This document shows positions 53,344 to 61,854 of a stretch of DNA of 61,854 bases, one piece after another (positions within the stretch are counted from its first letter, which is position 1; each line of letters opens with the position of its first letter). The notes beneath the pieces were generated by a model. That model ran no database searches and was not told where the DNA came from. It saw only the letters and a program-made list of their open reading frames with translations. The translations under genes and the position numbers were made by a program. Where the stretch lies: NCBI GenBank assembly GCA_021828865.1, contig JAJZCW010000020.1:1-61854 (forward strand), written 5' to 3'. The DNA comes from Bacillota bacterium. GTDB taxonomy: Bacteria; Bacillota; Bacilli; Alicyclobacillales; SLC66.

Positions 53344-53413
53344 GCCAAGTCCCCCTTATGCGCATTGATATCTTATCGTCAGCCTATAAGGTACCCAACA
53401 TCGCTAAACTCAT

Positions 53414-54097
53414 TCAGCGAATGATTCCCAGATTGCCCAGCTCATCCCGTATGATTTCTGCCATCGCTTTGTAGCCCGCACGACTCGGGTGAATACCATC
53501 ATCACTGAGTAAATCATCCAGGTTGCCAGCTTGCTTGAACCTACTTCTCAGATCAATACTGAGCACATTCATTTCTTTCATTAAATTTCTCAGCTGACGA
53601 TTATAATTGCCATGCCAGTGCTCAATTCCACCGCAAGTGGCGATCCAGTGAGCAATATTTTTCCCATGAAGCAACATGATTTGAGCATAATAGCGAACGG
53701 GGTCAAGCGGTAAAACGGTCATCAAGATCGGGGTGATCCCTGCGTTTGTCACATTTTCGACAATTTGGCGCAGATTGTTAAGATAATCATTCAAGAGAAC
53801 GATCGGTTCATGATCTTCATCCGGCCTTTTTGCCACTTCTGCCCAGTCGAAATTGCAATCGTTGCCTCCCACTTCGACTAGGACAAAATCCGGTTGCTGC
53901 TCGATTACATCAGACTCAAGGCGTTCCACCATCAATGTGGAATTGTCGTTAAAGACTCCTTTATTTAATACTTCACCGTTACCCTCACCTATCAATTGTT
54001 GAAGTATTGCCGGATAACTTTCTTTTACGATGCGGAGGCGGCCTTTTAAAAAGGTGATGCCTCTAGTGACGCTATCTCCAAAACATACAATGCGCAT
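53414..54097 (-). CDS. SGNH/GDSL hydrolase
   Basis: A 227-residue cytoplasmic protein without signal sequence. Serine in IVCFGDSVTRG, block III EVGGNDCNF, and the Asp-His pair SDDGIHPSRAGYK are visible. Probable esterase of unknown substrate. ATG at 54097 follows GGTGAGAG; the in-frame start further upstream is less supported. Confidence 0.83.
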   Translation of the reverse strand: MRIVCFGDSVTRGITFLKGRLRIVKESYPAILQQLIGEGNGEVLNKGVFNDNSTLMVERLESDVIEQQPDFVLVEVGGNDCNFDWAEVAKRPDEDHEPIVLLNDYLNNLRQIVENVTNAGITPILMTVLPLDPVRYYAQIMLLHGKNIAHWIATCGGIEHWHGNYNRQLRNLMKEMNVLSIDLRSRFKQAGNLDDLLSDDGIHPSRAGYKAMAEIIRDELGNLGIIR

Positions 54098-54184
54098 TTC
54101 TCTCACCACTTGTCCCATCTCTCTCACTGATATCTTTATCTCTCATCATGATAACCTGAACAGATTTCCAATTGCAGTCAGCCA

Positions 54185-54853
54185 TTAAGGGATCGTCGCT
54201 TCACTTATGCACAGCGTGGAATCATTTTTGACATTGCCAACAAGCGGCGAGACGGGATAGGCCCTCATCTTCTCAGCATCATAAGGACGCAATAGCTGCT
54301 TCACGTATTGAAAATCATCCGCAGACAACCAAGCTTCTTCCGCCTCTTTCGTCAAAATGACAGGCATGCGTTCATGGATCGTTGCCATCCATTCGCTCGC
54401 AGCCGTGGTGACGATCGTGCAACTGCTGATTTTTTCCCCTTCAATGTTGATGCAAGTGTCGTACAGGCCCGCCATCGCAAAAAGCGGGCGATCCCTTAGA
54501 ACGATCCGATAGGGAGTGGTTTTCCCTGCTTCCCTTTTCCATTCATAATAACCATCTGCCGGAATCAAGCAGCGTTTTCGGTCAAGCAGTTTCCGATACG
54601 ATGGTTTGTCCTCAAGCGTTTCTGCACGGGCGTTGATCATCTTGTATCCCACGCTGGCATCTTTCGAAAAATGCGGAATCAGTCCCCACTTGAGTGGCCC
54701 TATTCGGCGTTCACCATGTCCGAAAATAATGGCGGTGATGAGTTGGCCAGGCGCCACATTGTAACGGGGTCGATCCGTATACTGTGAAGTGGGAATCAAA
54801 AATTCCCGAAGCACCTCCTCCCACTCAGTGGCGAAGGAAAACCTGCCGCACAT
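54185..54853 (-). CDS. SOS response-associated peptidase (SRAP/HMCES)
   Basis: A 222-residue protein that crosslinks to abasic sites in single-stranded DNA through Cys2 (MCGRFSF). INARAETL, RCLIPADGYYEWKR, and ERMPVIL are family motifs. ATG at 54853 has TTGGAGGAAT upstream. The initiator methionine is removed to expose Cys2. No LexA site was identified. Confidence 0.93.
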   Translation of the reverse strand: MCGRFSFATEWEEVLREFLIPTSQYTDRPRYNVAPGQLITAIIFGHGERRIGPLKWGLIPHFSKDASVGYKMINARAETLEDKPSYRKLLDRKRCLIPADGYYEWKREAGKTTPYRIVLRDRPLFAMAGLYDTCINIEGEKISSCTIVTTAASEWMATIHERMPVILTKEAEEAWLSADDFQYVKQLLRPYDAEKMRAYPVSPLVGNVKNDSTLCISEATIP

Positions 54854-54924
54854 TTCTCATTCCTCCAAACCAATCGATCATTTGGACCTACCTTCTATCG
54901 TACCTCATCTTTCCCGATGGAGCC

Positions 54925-54960
54925 AAAAAAAAGGACCTGAGCCCATCTACCCGGCTCAGG
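54925..54960 (-). terminator. Terminator of the APC permease gene
   Basis: On the minus strand, CCTGAGCC and GGCTCAGG arms with a nine-base loop, then a run of eight Ts. Confidence 0.85.
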
Positions 54961-54987
54961 CCACTTGTCCATTTAGTGAAATACTTT

Positions 54988-56559
54988 TTACGCACTCTTA
55001 TGCATTTGCTTAGCTTCTCCTAGGGATTTGGTTGCGTATCCGCTTCGCACACCCCAAATAAAGAACAGTAAAGAGAAAATCGCGACGACCACATTATCCC
55101 ACGGGAACGGTATAATTTTTTGACCACCAAAACTCCCCATATAAGACATGAGGAGAATAAATAGCAAGTAGACAACCAACCAGATACCTGCTTTGATGTC
55201 CCTGCCTAGGTTTTCTCTTAGTTCAGGTTTTTTCATCACAAAACCCACATAAATGATCAAGCCGACGATTTCCATGACGATGAGCGGCCACACGTTCGAC
55301 CAACCTGTCCAATAGATAATCAGCGTCCCCACAATAAACGCTAAAGTACTGACAAGTGTCAAATTGCGCACGCGAAATGGGGTGGCCATATCCTGTGCGG
55401 TGCGTCGGAACACCACCGCAGAAACTGGCCCGATCACATAGGTGAGTACAGTGGCTCCAGAAATAAAGCCGACGAGTGCACTCCATGTCGGAAATGGCGC
55501 CGTCCAAAAGATTCCCACAATCAAAGAGAACCAGAGCGCAGCACGGGGAATTCCCGATTTTTCATGAACATTGCCAAATTTTTTCCACCAGTAGTGGTTC
55601 TCGGCCATCGCCATGGTGATGCGAGACGTCGAGGCAATATAGACGTTTCCAGTACCCGATGGAGAAATCAGGGCATCTGCATAAAGGAAAATAGCAAACC
55701 AGCCAAACCCGACAATGCCGAGCAACTGAACAAATGGCGCCGTAAAGTTAAGCGCGCTCCATCCTCCAGACAAGTTGCGAACGCCGCCGATAAACCCGAT
55801 CTGCAATAAGGTATAGAGTACTGCTGCAAGTAAAATCGCAATCACAATCGCGGGCCCGATATGTTTTTGCGGGTTTTTTGCCTCGCCGGCAAGTGCGCTG
55901 ATTTGCCTGAATCCTAGGAAGGCAAACACCACACCTGAGGTTGCGATGGCGGAAAAAATCCCTTTCACGCCAAAAGGAGCAAACTGATGACTCGTAAAAT
56001 TAGAGCCATGGAACGCTGCCAAAAGCAAAATAATGGTAAGTGTAGGAACGATAAATTTCAGTGAAGTAACGACAGTATTGATCTTTGCAAATAAGTTGAC
56101 GCCAAAATAATTTAATAAAAAGAAAAGTACGAGTAATCCCACTTCAATCAGCCAACCGACAATGGTAGGCATACCGGAAGCTTGAAATAAAACTCCTTGA
56201 GGAAAATATCCGCTCGCGTAGTTGACGACAGCCTGAGCTTCAACGGGAGGGACTGTAGAATAAGCGATCAGTGCGGCGAAACCCATCAAATAACTGGTGA
56301 GCGAACCATGCGAATAATCCGGATACTTCACAATACCGCCCGATTCGGGCATTCTGGCGCCGAGTTCCCCATACACAAGCCCAATGAGAATAACTGCCAC
56401 CGCGCCAATAATCCAGGCAAAAAACGCTGCGGGACCGGAAGTTTTTGCGGCTGCCTGCGCTCCCAATAACCACCCGGAACCAATGATCCCACCTAAACCG
56501 ATCATCGTAAGATCTAGGAAGCCAAGAGACTTTTTCAGTTTAGATTGACTTAGCACCAA
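54988..56559 (-). CDS. APC-family amino acid permease
   Basis: A 523-residue protein with about 12-13 helices. TMIGLGGIIGSGWLLGAQ is the unwound first helix of APC transporters; GVVFAFLGFRQISALAGEAKNP is the helix-6 region. Substrate not assigned. TTG at 56559 or GTG at 56556 start with AAGGAG upstream. It ends before a terminator. Confidence 0.9.
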   Translation of the reverse strand: MVLSQSKLKKSLGFLDLTMIGLGGIIGSGWLLGAQAAAKTSGPAAFFAWIIGAVAVILIGLVYGELGARMPESGGIVKYPDYSHGSLTSYLMGFAALIAYSTVPPVEAQAVVNYASGYFPQGVLFQASGMPTIVGWLIEVGLLVLFFLLNYFGVNLFAKINTVVTSLKFIVPTLTIILLLAAFHGSNFTSHQFAPFGVKGIFSAIATSGVVFAFLGFRQISALAGEAKNPQKHIGPAIVIAILLAAVLYTLLQIGFIGGVRNLSGGWSALNFTAPFVQLLGIVGFGWFAIFLYADALISPSGTGNVYIASTSRITMAMAENHYWWKKFGNVHEKSGIPRAALWFSLIVGIFWTAPFPTWSALVGFISGATVLTYVIGPVSAVVFRRTAQDMATPFRVRNLTLVSTLAFIVGTLIIYWTGWSNVWPLIVMEIVGLIIYVGFVMKKPELRENLGRDIKAGIWLVVYLLFILLMSYMGSFGGQKIIPFPWDNVVVAIFSLLFFIWGVRSGYATKSLGEAKQMHKSA

Positions 56560-57130
56560 AACATCTCCTTATGAAAATAATTATAATTTTAGAATATATT
56601 ACAAGTCAAAGCCGATAAATCACCTCATTTCAATGATGGATGTGCATTCAGAATTTCAAGAAATCCCCCTTAAGAATGTAAGCACTTTCACAAAGATTCC
56701 GCAAGCATACGCTTTACCGTATCACCGCACGAAAACAAGGGGATGTAATGAATGAAATACGCTTGCCCCATCCTGATGTAGATTTTTTGTTTTTGCGTCC
56801 ATTCCCACGAAATTGCTGACTACATCTTCACCGCCTTATCATATTCACTCTCCATTCGCCCATGTTCACTAAGAGCTATTGTTTCCAACCATTAAGTCGT
56901 CAATGCCCCATGCGTCGAATTAGTTTGCAACAGCCCCGGCGCCTTATGTGATTTTGCGTATAATTAATCACAATTTGGTTTATTGTAACTTGCGCATAAG
57001 CCCCCTTATGTGCAACAGACTCTCTGCGTCGATAATCAATGGAATGTGTTTACAGGAAGTATCAGATTCTCCTGTCGACCATTGTAACAGTGCTCAGATA
57101 TCGCTCATTGCTGCTATAGGCATCAGTGGA
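56560..57130. other. 571-base intergenic region, no supported gene
   Basis: It holds the AT-rich promoter area of the permease gene and the inverted repeat at 56990. A 23-codon plus-strand frame at 56748 has a fair ribosome site (AAGGGGATGTA) but no recognisable sequence. I call no gene here. Confidence 0.5.
56990..57015. repeat. Inverted repeat, possible mobile-element trace
   Basis: TTGCGCATAAG (56990-57000) and CTTATGTGCAA (57005-57015) are 11-base arms with one G-T position and a four-base spacer. TTGCGTATAA at 56954 and CTTATGTG at 56943 are further copies. Confidence 0.6.
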
Positions 57131-57973
57131 TTACAACGCGCCTGCATATTTTGCTGAAAGATAAGAAGGAAAAATCGGACGATAATTTAATTCCTCCCTT
57201 ATACGCGTTGTATCGACCACCATTTGCCACGGGTTGAATTCCTGTTGATTCGATTCTTGTGGGACTTCACTATTATGAAACTGGAATAACTCGCTCACTG
57301 AAATTGGAGCATCGTCGGCAACATTATATATTCGCCCATCAACCCCTTGTACGGTAGCAGCGAGATGCAAGGCCTGACTTACATCTGCATGGTGTACCAT
57401 GTGGAAACGCTGAGCAGGATTCCAGTTCTTCATCATTGGGAGAAATTCGGTGATATGCGGGTCGCTGTCACCATATACAAACCCAAGTCTTACGATGCGC
57501 AGTCCTAACCCCTGCCTTCGATAAAGCTGTAGTAGGGCCTCTTCCGCAGCAACTTTGGTTTGAGGATATGGCATGGTCGGCCTTAATAGATCATCTTCGT
57601 GGTTAGGTCTTGAATGATTACCAGCTCCATATACCAAACTAGTGCTGGTAAAAATAAACCTTGGCACATCGGCCCTTAATGCAGCATGTGCTAACTCGAT
57701 ACTTGCATCGATGTTTGACCTTCTCGCGGTGTTTTCGTCAACACCGCGGAACTGCGCTGCTAGGTGTACCACGGCATCTGTGCCTTGAAGAGTATTACCC
57801 CAGCTTCCCGTTTGCAAGAGATCGCCTTCTAACACTTCAGCCCCTAACTGCTGTAACCAATGCGCATTTGCAATATCCCGAACCAAGCACTTAACGTGAT
57901 GTCCTTGCTGCAACAATCGCCGGACAAAGCGACTTCCAACTTTACCTGTAGCTCCTGTTACAAAAACGTTCAT
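57131..57973 (-). CDS. NAD-dependent epimerase/dehydratase
   Basis: A 280-residue extended SDR: MNVFVTGATGKVGSRF (NAD site), DAVVHLAAQFRG, STSLVYGAG and YPQTKVAAEE for the Tyr/Lys pair. It may reduce or epimerise a sugar nucleotide or an aldehyde. ATG at 57973 has GGGAGGATT upstream. It diverges from a broken MmyB-like regulator, an arrangement often seen for oxidoreductases controlled by that type. Confidence 0.87.
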   Translation of the reverse strand: MNVFVTGATGKVGSRFVRRLLQQGHHVKCLVRDIANAHWLQQLGAEVLEGDLLQTGSWGNTLQGTDAVVHLAAQFRGVDENTARRSNIDASIELAHAALRADVPRFIFTSTSLVYGAGNHSRPNHEDDLLRPTMPYPQTKVAAEEALLQLYRRQGLGLRIVRLGFVYGDSDPHITEFLPMMKNWNPAQRFHMVHHADVSQALHLAATVQGVDGRIYNVADDAPISVSELFQFHNSEVPQESNQQEFNPWQMVVDTTRIREELNYRPIFPSYLSAKYAGAL

Positions 57974-58095
57974 TGTTTGAATCCTCCCTAGTGGTTTCAG
58001 TACTATACACAGGAAGTATGACACGATTTGTCTCTGGTTTCCCTCCTTCGTTTATCGTACGATTGAGAGTGTCAGGATAAGGAGGTGCATCGGAA

Positions 58096-58814
58096 GTGTT
58101 GTCACCCAGAATCTCGTTAGGCGAGTTTTTACGTTCACGTCGAGAACGACTCGTGCCTGAAGATGCAGGCTTACCATCCCATGGACGCCGACGGACCCTG
58201 GACTTCGTAGAGAGGAAGTCGCTCAACTCGCAAATATCGGAACATCTTGGTACACATCTTTGGAACAAGGCAGAAGCGTGAATCCTTCAGAGGACGTTCT
58301 CAATAACATTGCAACCGCGTTGCAATTAACTGAAGATGAACGTCGCCACCTTCACCTTCTAGCACGACCAGTAGAACAGAGCAAACTTGAAACTTCCGAA
58401 CTTAGTGTTGCTCTAAAACGGACCATAATCGCTCTTGACCCTAATCCCGCATTCATCATGGAGAAATGGTGGGATTTGCTGTTTTGGAATGAAGCCGCTG
58501 AACTTGTATTTCGACTACCGTCGTGCTCGACCAATATACAACAAGGCCCCAATTGGCTGAGACGATTTTTGACGGATCCCGAACTTAAATCGAACACGAG
58601 TGACTGGGAAAATAAAGCAAAGATCATGATTGCAAACTTTCGCACAGATTACGCTTTCTACTCTAACGACGAACACTTCAAAAATCTGATTGAGGAATTT
58701 ACCCAAGTCAGTTTCTTGTTTCGCGATACATGGCCACGACATGATGTTCAAGTCGTTACCGATTGTCACAAGCAGTGGCATGACCCACGTATCGGGGAAA
58801 TGGAGTTCGAGTAA
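58096..58814 (+). pseudogene. MmyB-like helix-turn-helix regulator, frameshifted
   Basis: GTG at 58096 (GGAGGTG upstream) starts SLGEFLRSRRERLVPEDAGLPSHGRRR. Near 58196 the frame slips: the downstream frame continues PGLRREEVAQLANIGTSWY, then EQGRSVNPSEDVL, and a ligand-binding domain with DPNPAFIMEKWWDLLFWNEAA. One C appears missing in GGACC-CTGG; with it the whole protein would read through. The first part alone would stop at 58281. It would be a functional regulator if the deletion is an assembly error. Confidence 0.85.
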
Positions 58815-59022
58815 TCTGATAAGTTTCATAAAATGAACTGTTAAAGGCATCGGTCGCTCATATTTCTCATTTCTGTTCGGGTAGCTCTGCCCCCCTTGCG
58901 ATACCCTCGCATTGAATACTCCTGCCCATTTGTCCCATAAGGCAGGGTAACTAATATCGAATATTCATGCATCGAAGACAGCTACGATTCCTCAAGTCTC
59001 GCCAACTTCAATGCAGTTTTCG

Positions 59023-59388
59023 TCAGGTTCTTAATTTCTCTATGAAAAAATTTCGCATCCAGACAAAAAGAATTTCCGGCAGCAAAATAAAAATCATAAA
59101 GTTAATTATAATCAGGGGATACCAACCAAGAATGTCTGTATATCCGGCTTGGTGCGGAGCGATTACAAACCACCAAATTGGAATGGCGGTAGCGACCATG
59201 ATGACTGTGGAGAGCAAGACATACCGAACGTTTGCCCACAAGACGCAGAAGAGCAGGAGTGCCGCAATCCACGGGCTCAGCACGTCATGCCCATCAAGTA
59301 TTCCGAACCATACGGCTGCGTACAACACCACAAGAAAGATCTGGACTAATCTCGACTTATAGAGATTAATGAATTCACCTTCCCACAT
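59023..59388 (-). CDS. Hypothetical four-span membrane protein
   Basis: A protein of about 121 residues with four hydrophobic helices and many tryptophans (GILDGHDVLSPWIAALLLF, IPIWWFVIAPHQ). Start uncertain: ATG at 59388 has no strong ribosome site. Family unknown. It lies by a direct repeat and near the VapBC genes. Confidence 0.5.
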   Translation of the reverse strand: MWEGEFINLYKSRLVQIFLVVLYAAVWFGILDGHDVLSPWIAALLLFCVLWANVRYVLLSTVIMVATAIPIWWFVIAPHQAGYTDILGWYPLIIINFMIFILLPEILFVWMRNFFIEKLRT

Positions 59389-59434
59389 CGTCATTGTACC
59401 ATTTATACACATATTTATAGTAGATGCGCTATTG

Positions 59435-59452
59435 CGCATAGCGACCCAAGAG
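59435..59452 (+). repeat. Direct repeat, left copy, by the VapBC locus
   Basis: CGCATAGCGACCCAAGAG; 15 of 18 positions agree with 60337-60354 in the same orientation. The pair brackets the VapBC genes. Confidence 0.5.
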
Positions 59453-59606
59453 CGTCAGAAGACGCACCTCAACACCTCTGTTTAATTAAGCATTGGACGA
59501 CCATGCGGCACAAGCTCCACTGTTATGCGGGGTTATCGTTTTAACGTTCACTAAAACGGAAGAATCGAACAAGCTGACAGGATTAAAAAATAACGAAGAA
59601 TTTTTT

Positions 59607-60008
59607 TCACAACCGTATAACCAATACGTCCCGTTCATTCTTAATAAACTGCATATCAGAATCTCGTGACACAAGTCCTAATTGGGCATCAATTGCAGTT
59701 GCGATGATCAAAGCATCAGGAGTTTTTAATTTTCTGCCTTTGTCACGCTGTTCGCGCCTTAACTCACCTGCCGTTCGAGCTATTGAAGAGGTAACATCTA
59801 AACAACGGCGCTTGTTAAAAAGTTGCAAGCCATGTCGCTTTTGTTCGGATGAAATTCCACTAAAAACCTCACATTCGGTGATCACTGAGAAATATAATGG
59901 CATCTTGTCGTTCGCTGCCTGTTTAACAAACTCCATTACTATTGGCTCGTTAGCCAGAATCGCAATGGCAATATTGGTATCAAGTAAATACCCGTGAATA
60001 GAATTCAT
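59607..60008 (-). CDS. vapC: PIN-domain toxin VapC
   Basis: A 133-residue ribonuclease with the acidic residues of the PIN site: Asp10 in LLDTNIAI, Glu45 in VITECEV, Asp98 in KTPDALIIATA, and Asp116 or 118 in RDSDMQF. Overlaps the antitoxin-like gene upstream by four bases (ATGA). It cleaves RNA, most likely tRNA, when free of its partner. Confidence 0.88.
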   Translation of the reverse strand: MNSIHGYLLDTNIAIAILANEPIVMEFVKQAANDKMPLYFSVITECEVFSGISSEQKRHGLQLFNKRRCLDVTSSIARTAGELRREQRDKGRKLKTPDALIIATAIDAQLGLVSRDSDMQFIKNERDVLVIRL

Positions 60009-60256
60009 TCCCAGTCACTCTCGCGCATTTGGTGTACCATCGCTTCAAGTTTTCGCGCCTCTTCCGGAGTTAGAATTCCAGCGGACTCTAGAATGTCATC
60101 AACCGTGTATTCATCTTCTGACTCAATGGTTTCATTGTACAAGTCGACTGTTATCTTTCGACTATTCAAATTCAGTTTGGAAAAGATTTTCCTCAATTGA
60201 TTTGCCGTTTCATGATCAAGCTTCTTTGAAATCGCCAAAGTCTTCGCTCCCTCCAT
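60005..60256 (-). CDS. Antitoxin partner of VapC
   Basis: An 83-residue protein, coupled to vapC by a four-base overlap. Two parts: an N-terminal LAISKKLDHETANQLRKIF, and a C-terminal acidic tail (DDILESAGILTPEEARKL) that would enter the PIN active site. No AbrB-type or RHH motif is clear. GGAGGG lies inside the first codons, so TTG at 60238 may be the true start; TATAAT precedes it. Confidence 0.75.
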   Translation of the reverse strand: MEGAKTLAISKKLDHETANQLRKIFSKLNLNSRKITVDLYNETIESEDEYTVDDILESAGILTPEEARKLEAMVHQMRESDWE

Positions 60257-60336
60257 AAATGAGTGTAGTAATATTATATCTGAATTACGCGATGGAAACC
60301 TTCATCAACTAATCATTATGGGCTTACATCTTGTGT

Positions 60337-60354
60337 CGCATAACGGCCCAAAAG
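60337..60354 (+). repeat. Direct repeat, right copy, by the VapBC locus
   Basis: CGCATAACGGCCCAAAAG; partner of 59435-59452 at a spacing of about 0.9 kb. Confidence 0.5.
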
Positions 60355-60501
60355 TCCAAGATGACTAATCAGTTGCTTTGGAATAATTATACGCCATAAG
60401 TGCACAATCAAAGAATCATCACCTTCAAAGGATCATGAATAGTGGATCGGCTCTTGTGTTATAATCGTTGTAACAAATTGTGTAATGGAGGATCCATAAC
60501 A

Positions 60502-60741
60502 ATGGAAGTGCGAAAGGTATTTAAAGCTGGGAACAGTTTCGCTGTGTCCATTCCTGCAGATTGGGTTCGCGAAATGCACCTTGAAGATCAACCCGTACAA
60601 GTCACGCGAAATGAAAAGGGTGAGATCGTGGTTCGCCCCATCCCGGAATCAGGTTCTGACATCACTCCCGAGTTCTATGAAGCTGTAGACCGATTCGTGA
60701 CCGAATATGGTGATGTTCTCAAAGGCTTGGCGCACCGATGA
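60502..60741 (+). CDS. AbrB/SpoVT-type antitoxin
   Basis: A 79-residue protein with the swapped-hairpin DNA-binding motif FKAGNSFAVSIPADWV (AbrB/MazE type) and an acidic C-terminal tail that would neutralise the Doc protein. ATG at 60502 has ATGGAGGATC upstream. Its stop overlaps doc by four bases. Confidence 0.85.
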   Translation: MEVRKVFKAGNSFAVSIPADWVREMHLEDQPVQVTRNEKGEIVVRPIPESGSDITPEFYEAVDRFVTEYGDVLKGLAHR

Positions 60742-61127
60742 AGTTATTAACTGTCGAGGAGGTTCTATACATTCATTTTCAGGTCATTGATCGCTTCGGC
60801 GGCCTACACGGTGTCCGCGATATTGGTGGGCTTCAATCGGCTTTAGCTCGCCCTCAGACCACTGTATTTGGAAACGATGCCTACCCGACTTTACTTTTGA
60901 AAGCATCGTCCATACTTCACTCACTGATACTCAATCACCCGTTTCATGATGGGAACAAACGGACCGCATTTGCATCTGTTGGGCTATTTCTGCACTTTAA
61001 CGGTATCAGCATTGCTGCTGAGCACAAAGAGATTGAGGATTTCGTCGTTAGTGTTGCCGAGACGCATTTATCCGTCGAATCCATCGGTGATTGGCTCTCA
61101 GATCATGTGACCACTCCCCATACCTAA
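60738..61127 (+). CDS. doc: Doc-type Fic-domain toxin
   Basis: A 129-residue toxin with the Doc motif HPFHDGNKRT (catalytic His67, Asp71, then GNKR). Doc phosphorylates elongation factor Tu in the phage P1 system; the same activity is inferred for this protein. Start ATG overlaps the antitoxin stop (ATGA). Here the partner is AbrB-type rather than Phd-type. Confidence 0.9.
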   Translation: MKLLTVEEVLYIHFQVIDRFGGLHGVRDIGGLQSALARPQTTVFGNDAYPTLLLKASSILHSLILNHPFHDGNKRTAFASVGLFLHFNGISIAAEHKEIEDFVVSVAETHLSVESIGDWLSDHVTTPHT

Positions 61128-61838
61128 AGGGATTTATCCGAAAATGCAAAAAAAGAGTCTCTTTCTCGTCACGATCGCATGCAAAAACTCCATGATTTAG
61201 CCATTCTTACGTTACCATTTGATACTATAATTTAATGTGCTTTTATTGAACTAATCGGCCCTTTCGTTGAGCAATCCAACAAATACCACGAAATCATAAA
61301 TATTCAAACTCATAATTCCAAGCCTTGCAGGGTTTGCGCACTATCAATCAGGTAGATTCTACCCAAATTCCCGATAGTTATATACGTCTTTGGTTCACCC
61401 CGACCGTACAATTTGCACGAATTTTAAAACTATAAACTTATGTTTTAAGTTTCAATTTTTAGAATACACTTTTCACCCTACTGTTTTATAACAAACAAAA
61501 CGGCGTAGTTTGATACGCCGTTTAAAATGTTGCGTTTGCCTCTGTTCTTATGTATTGGCAGTGATTTACATGATAAGTTTATAAGCTAAACCAATCTCGC
61601 GATTTTACTGATAATGTAATGTAACTACACCGGAAAATTTCGACAAGCTATCGGTATTAATGTCTAAAATTCTCACTTCTGTCGCCCGTTGACCAGAAGC
61701 TTCAATAAATTTGTCTACTTTATCGAAAGGTTCTGTTAGTGAAAAATGTTGTTATTGTTTACAAAAAAGCTATTCAGTAAAATTTAATACTGATGTAGTT
61801 ATATAACATTATGAATTCAGTACCACGAGGTGATTTTG
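61128..61838. other. AT-rich region of about 700 bases without a supported gene
   Basis: No frame of useful length on either strand. It holds one strong hairpin (61498-61523) and AT-rich stretches such as 61740-61800 that may contain promoters for the gene that starts at the end of the window. Confidence 0.55.
61498..61523. terminator. Hairpin, possible terminator
   Basis: Perfect ten-base arms AAACGGCGTA and TACGCCGTTT with a six-base loop; no long T-run on the plus strand, but the minus strand has TTTTGTTTGTT after it. Confidence 0.45.
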
Positions 61839-61854
61839 TTGAAAATAACCCCAG
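61839..61854 (+). CDS. Start of an unidentified gene, cut by the window end
   Basis: TTG at 61839 follows CGAGGTGAT; only five codons (LKITP) are visible. Nothing can be said of the product. Confidence 0.35.

Noticed and set aside
56948..57157. Plus-strand frame across the TTGCGCATAAG repeat
   Set aside because: No ribosome site, no recognisable sequence, and overlaps the epimerase 3' end.
59486..59674. Minus-strand 62-codon frame downstream of vapC
   Set aside because: Overlaps the vapC 3' end in another frame and has no start signal.
61755..61785. Promoter before the last, truncated gene
   Set aside because: TTTACA and TAAAAT are present but only 14 bases apart; not convincing.
1..61854. 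CRISPR array, rRNA operon, prophage or complete insertion sequence
   Set aside because: No regularly spaced repeats, rRNA sequence, phage structural genes, integrase or transposase frames were found; only short repeat traces in the last 5 kb.

Overview
The window reads as one chromosomal segment of an endospore-forming member of the Bacilli. Evidence for sporulation is an orphan GerC-type germination lipoprotein, an RsfA-type prespore regulator, two tiny YjcZ-like proteins and a CotF-like coat protein. Gram-positive Shine-Dalgarno sites precede nearly every gene, and GTG and TTG starts are frequent. Gene content (FTR1 iron permease, a b6-like cytochrome b pair, dedicated ECF biotin transporter, YngE/F/HB-type carboxylase genes) would suit an Alicyclobacillaceae-like aerobe; that placement is inference, not proven here. 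No rRNA, CRISPR array or intact transposase was seen.

Layout. 1-2.5 kb: end of an acyl-CoA carboxylase cluster (carboxyltransferase, enoyl-CoA hydratase, biotin carrier). 2.5-12 kb: a CuA lipoprotein, an SDR, GerC, YlbP, Mn/Fe superoxide dismutase, RsfA, ClpP translationally coupled to a MidA-type methyltransferase, and several small conserved proteins. 12.1-16.4 kb: biotin uptake and control, with bioY-birA and ecfA1-ecfA2T divergent from one BirA operator; the second ATPase and EcfT are fused. 17.3-19 kb: an unusual cytochrome b operon with a very small membrane subunit and no Rieske gene. 19-32 kb: a two-component system, a large GGDEF-EAL protein, CheY, a chemoreceptor, and a decayed beta-oxidation patch (28.0-28.9 kb). 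32.3-33.7 kb: an MFS transporter behind a long structured leader. 33.7-43.8 kb: a ten-gene amino-sugar locus (nagB, serine hydrolase, BadF-type kinase, ROK regulator, ABC transporter, YesL, SIS protein, nagA) with two matching operator-like sites. 43.9-44.2 kb: tRNA-Thr, tRNA-Met and tRNA-Ser. 44.3-47.9 kb: trpG-trpE behind a TRAP-like attenuator, and an FTR1 permease. 48-52.6 kb: two thioesterases and a three-gene operon (nitronate monooxygenase, thiolase, acyl-CoA ligase) carrying a second near-identical BirA operator. 52.7-56.6 kb: CotF-like coat protein, GDSL hydrolase, SRAP protein and an APC permease. 56.6 kb to the end: an accessory tail with an epimerase next to a frameshifted MmyB-like regulator, a VapBC pair flanked by imperfect direct repeats, an AbrB-Doc pair, and AT-rich DNA.

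How the parts connect. Biotin is the main theme: a biotin-dependent carboxylase, BioY, a dedicated energising module, BirA, and a BirA-controlled lipid-type operon resembling yhfS-yhfT of Bacillus subtilis. The amino-sugar locus forms a complete route from import through kinase, deacetylase (NagA) and deaminase (NagB) toward fructose-6-phosphate. The strongest candidates for undescribed biology are the extended BirA operon with its Cys-to-Gly thiolase, the structured leader of the MFS gene, and the minimal cytochrome b operon.
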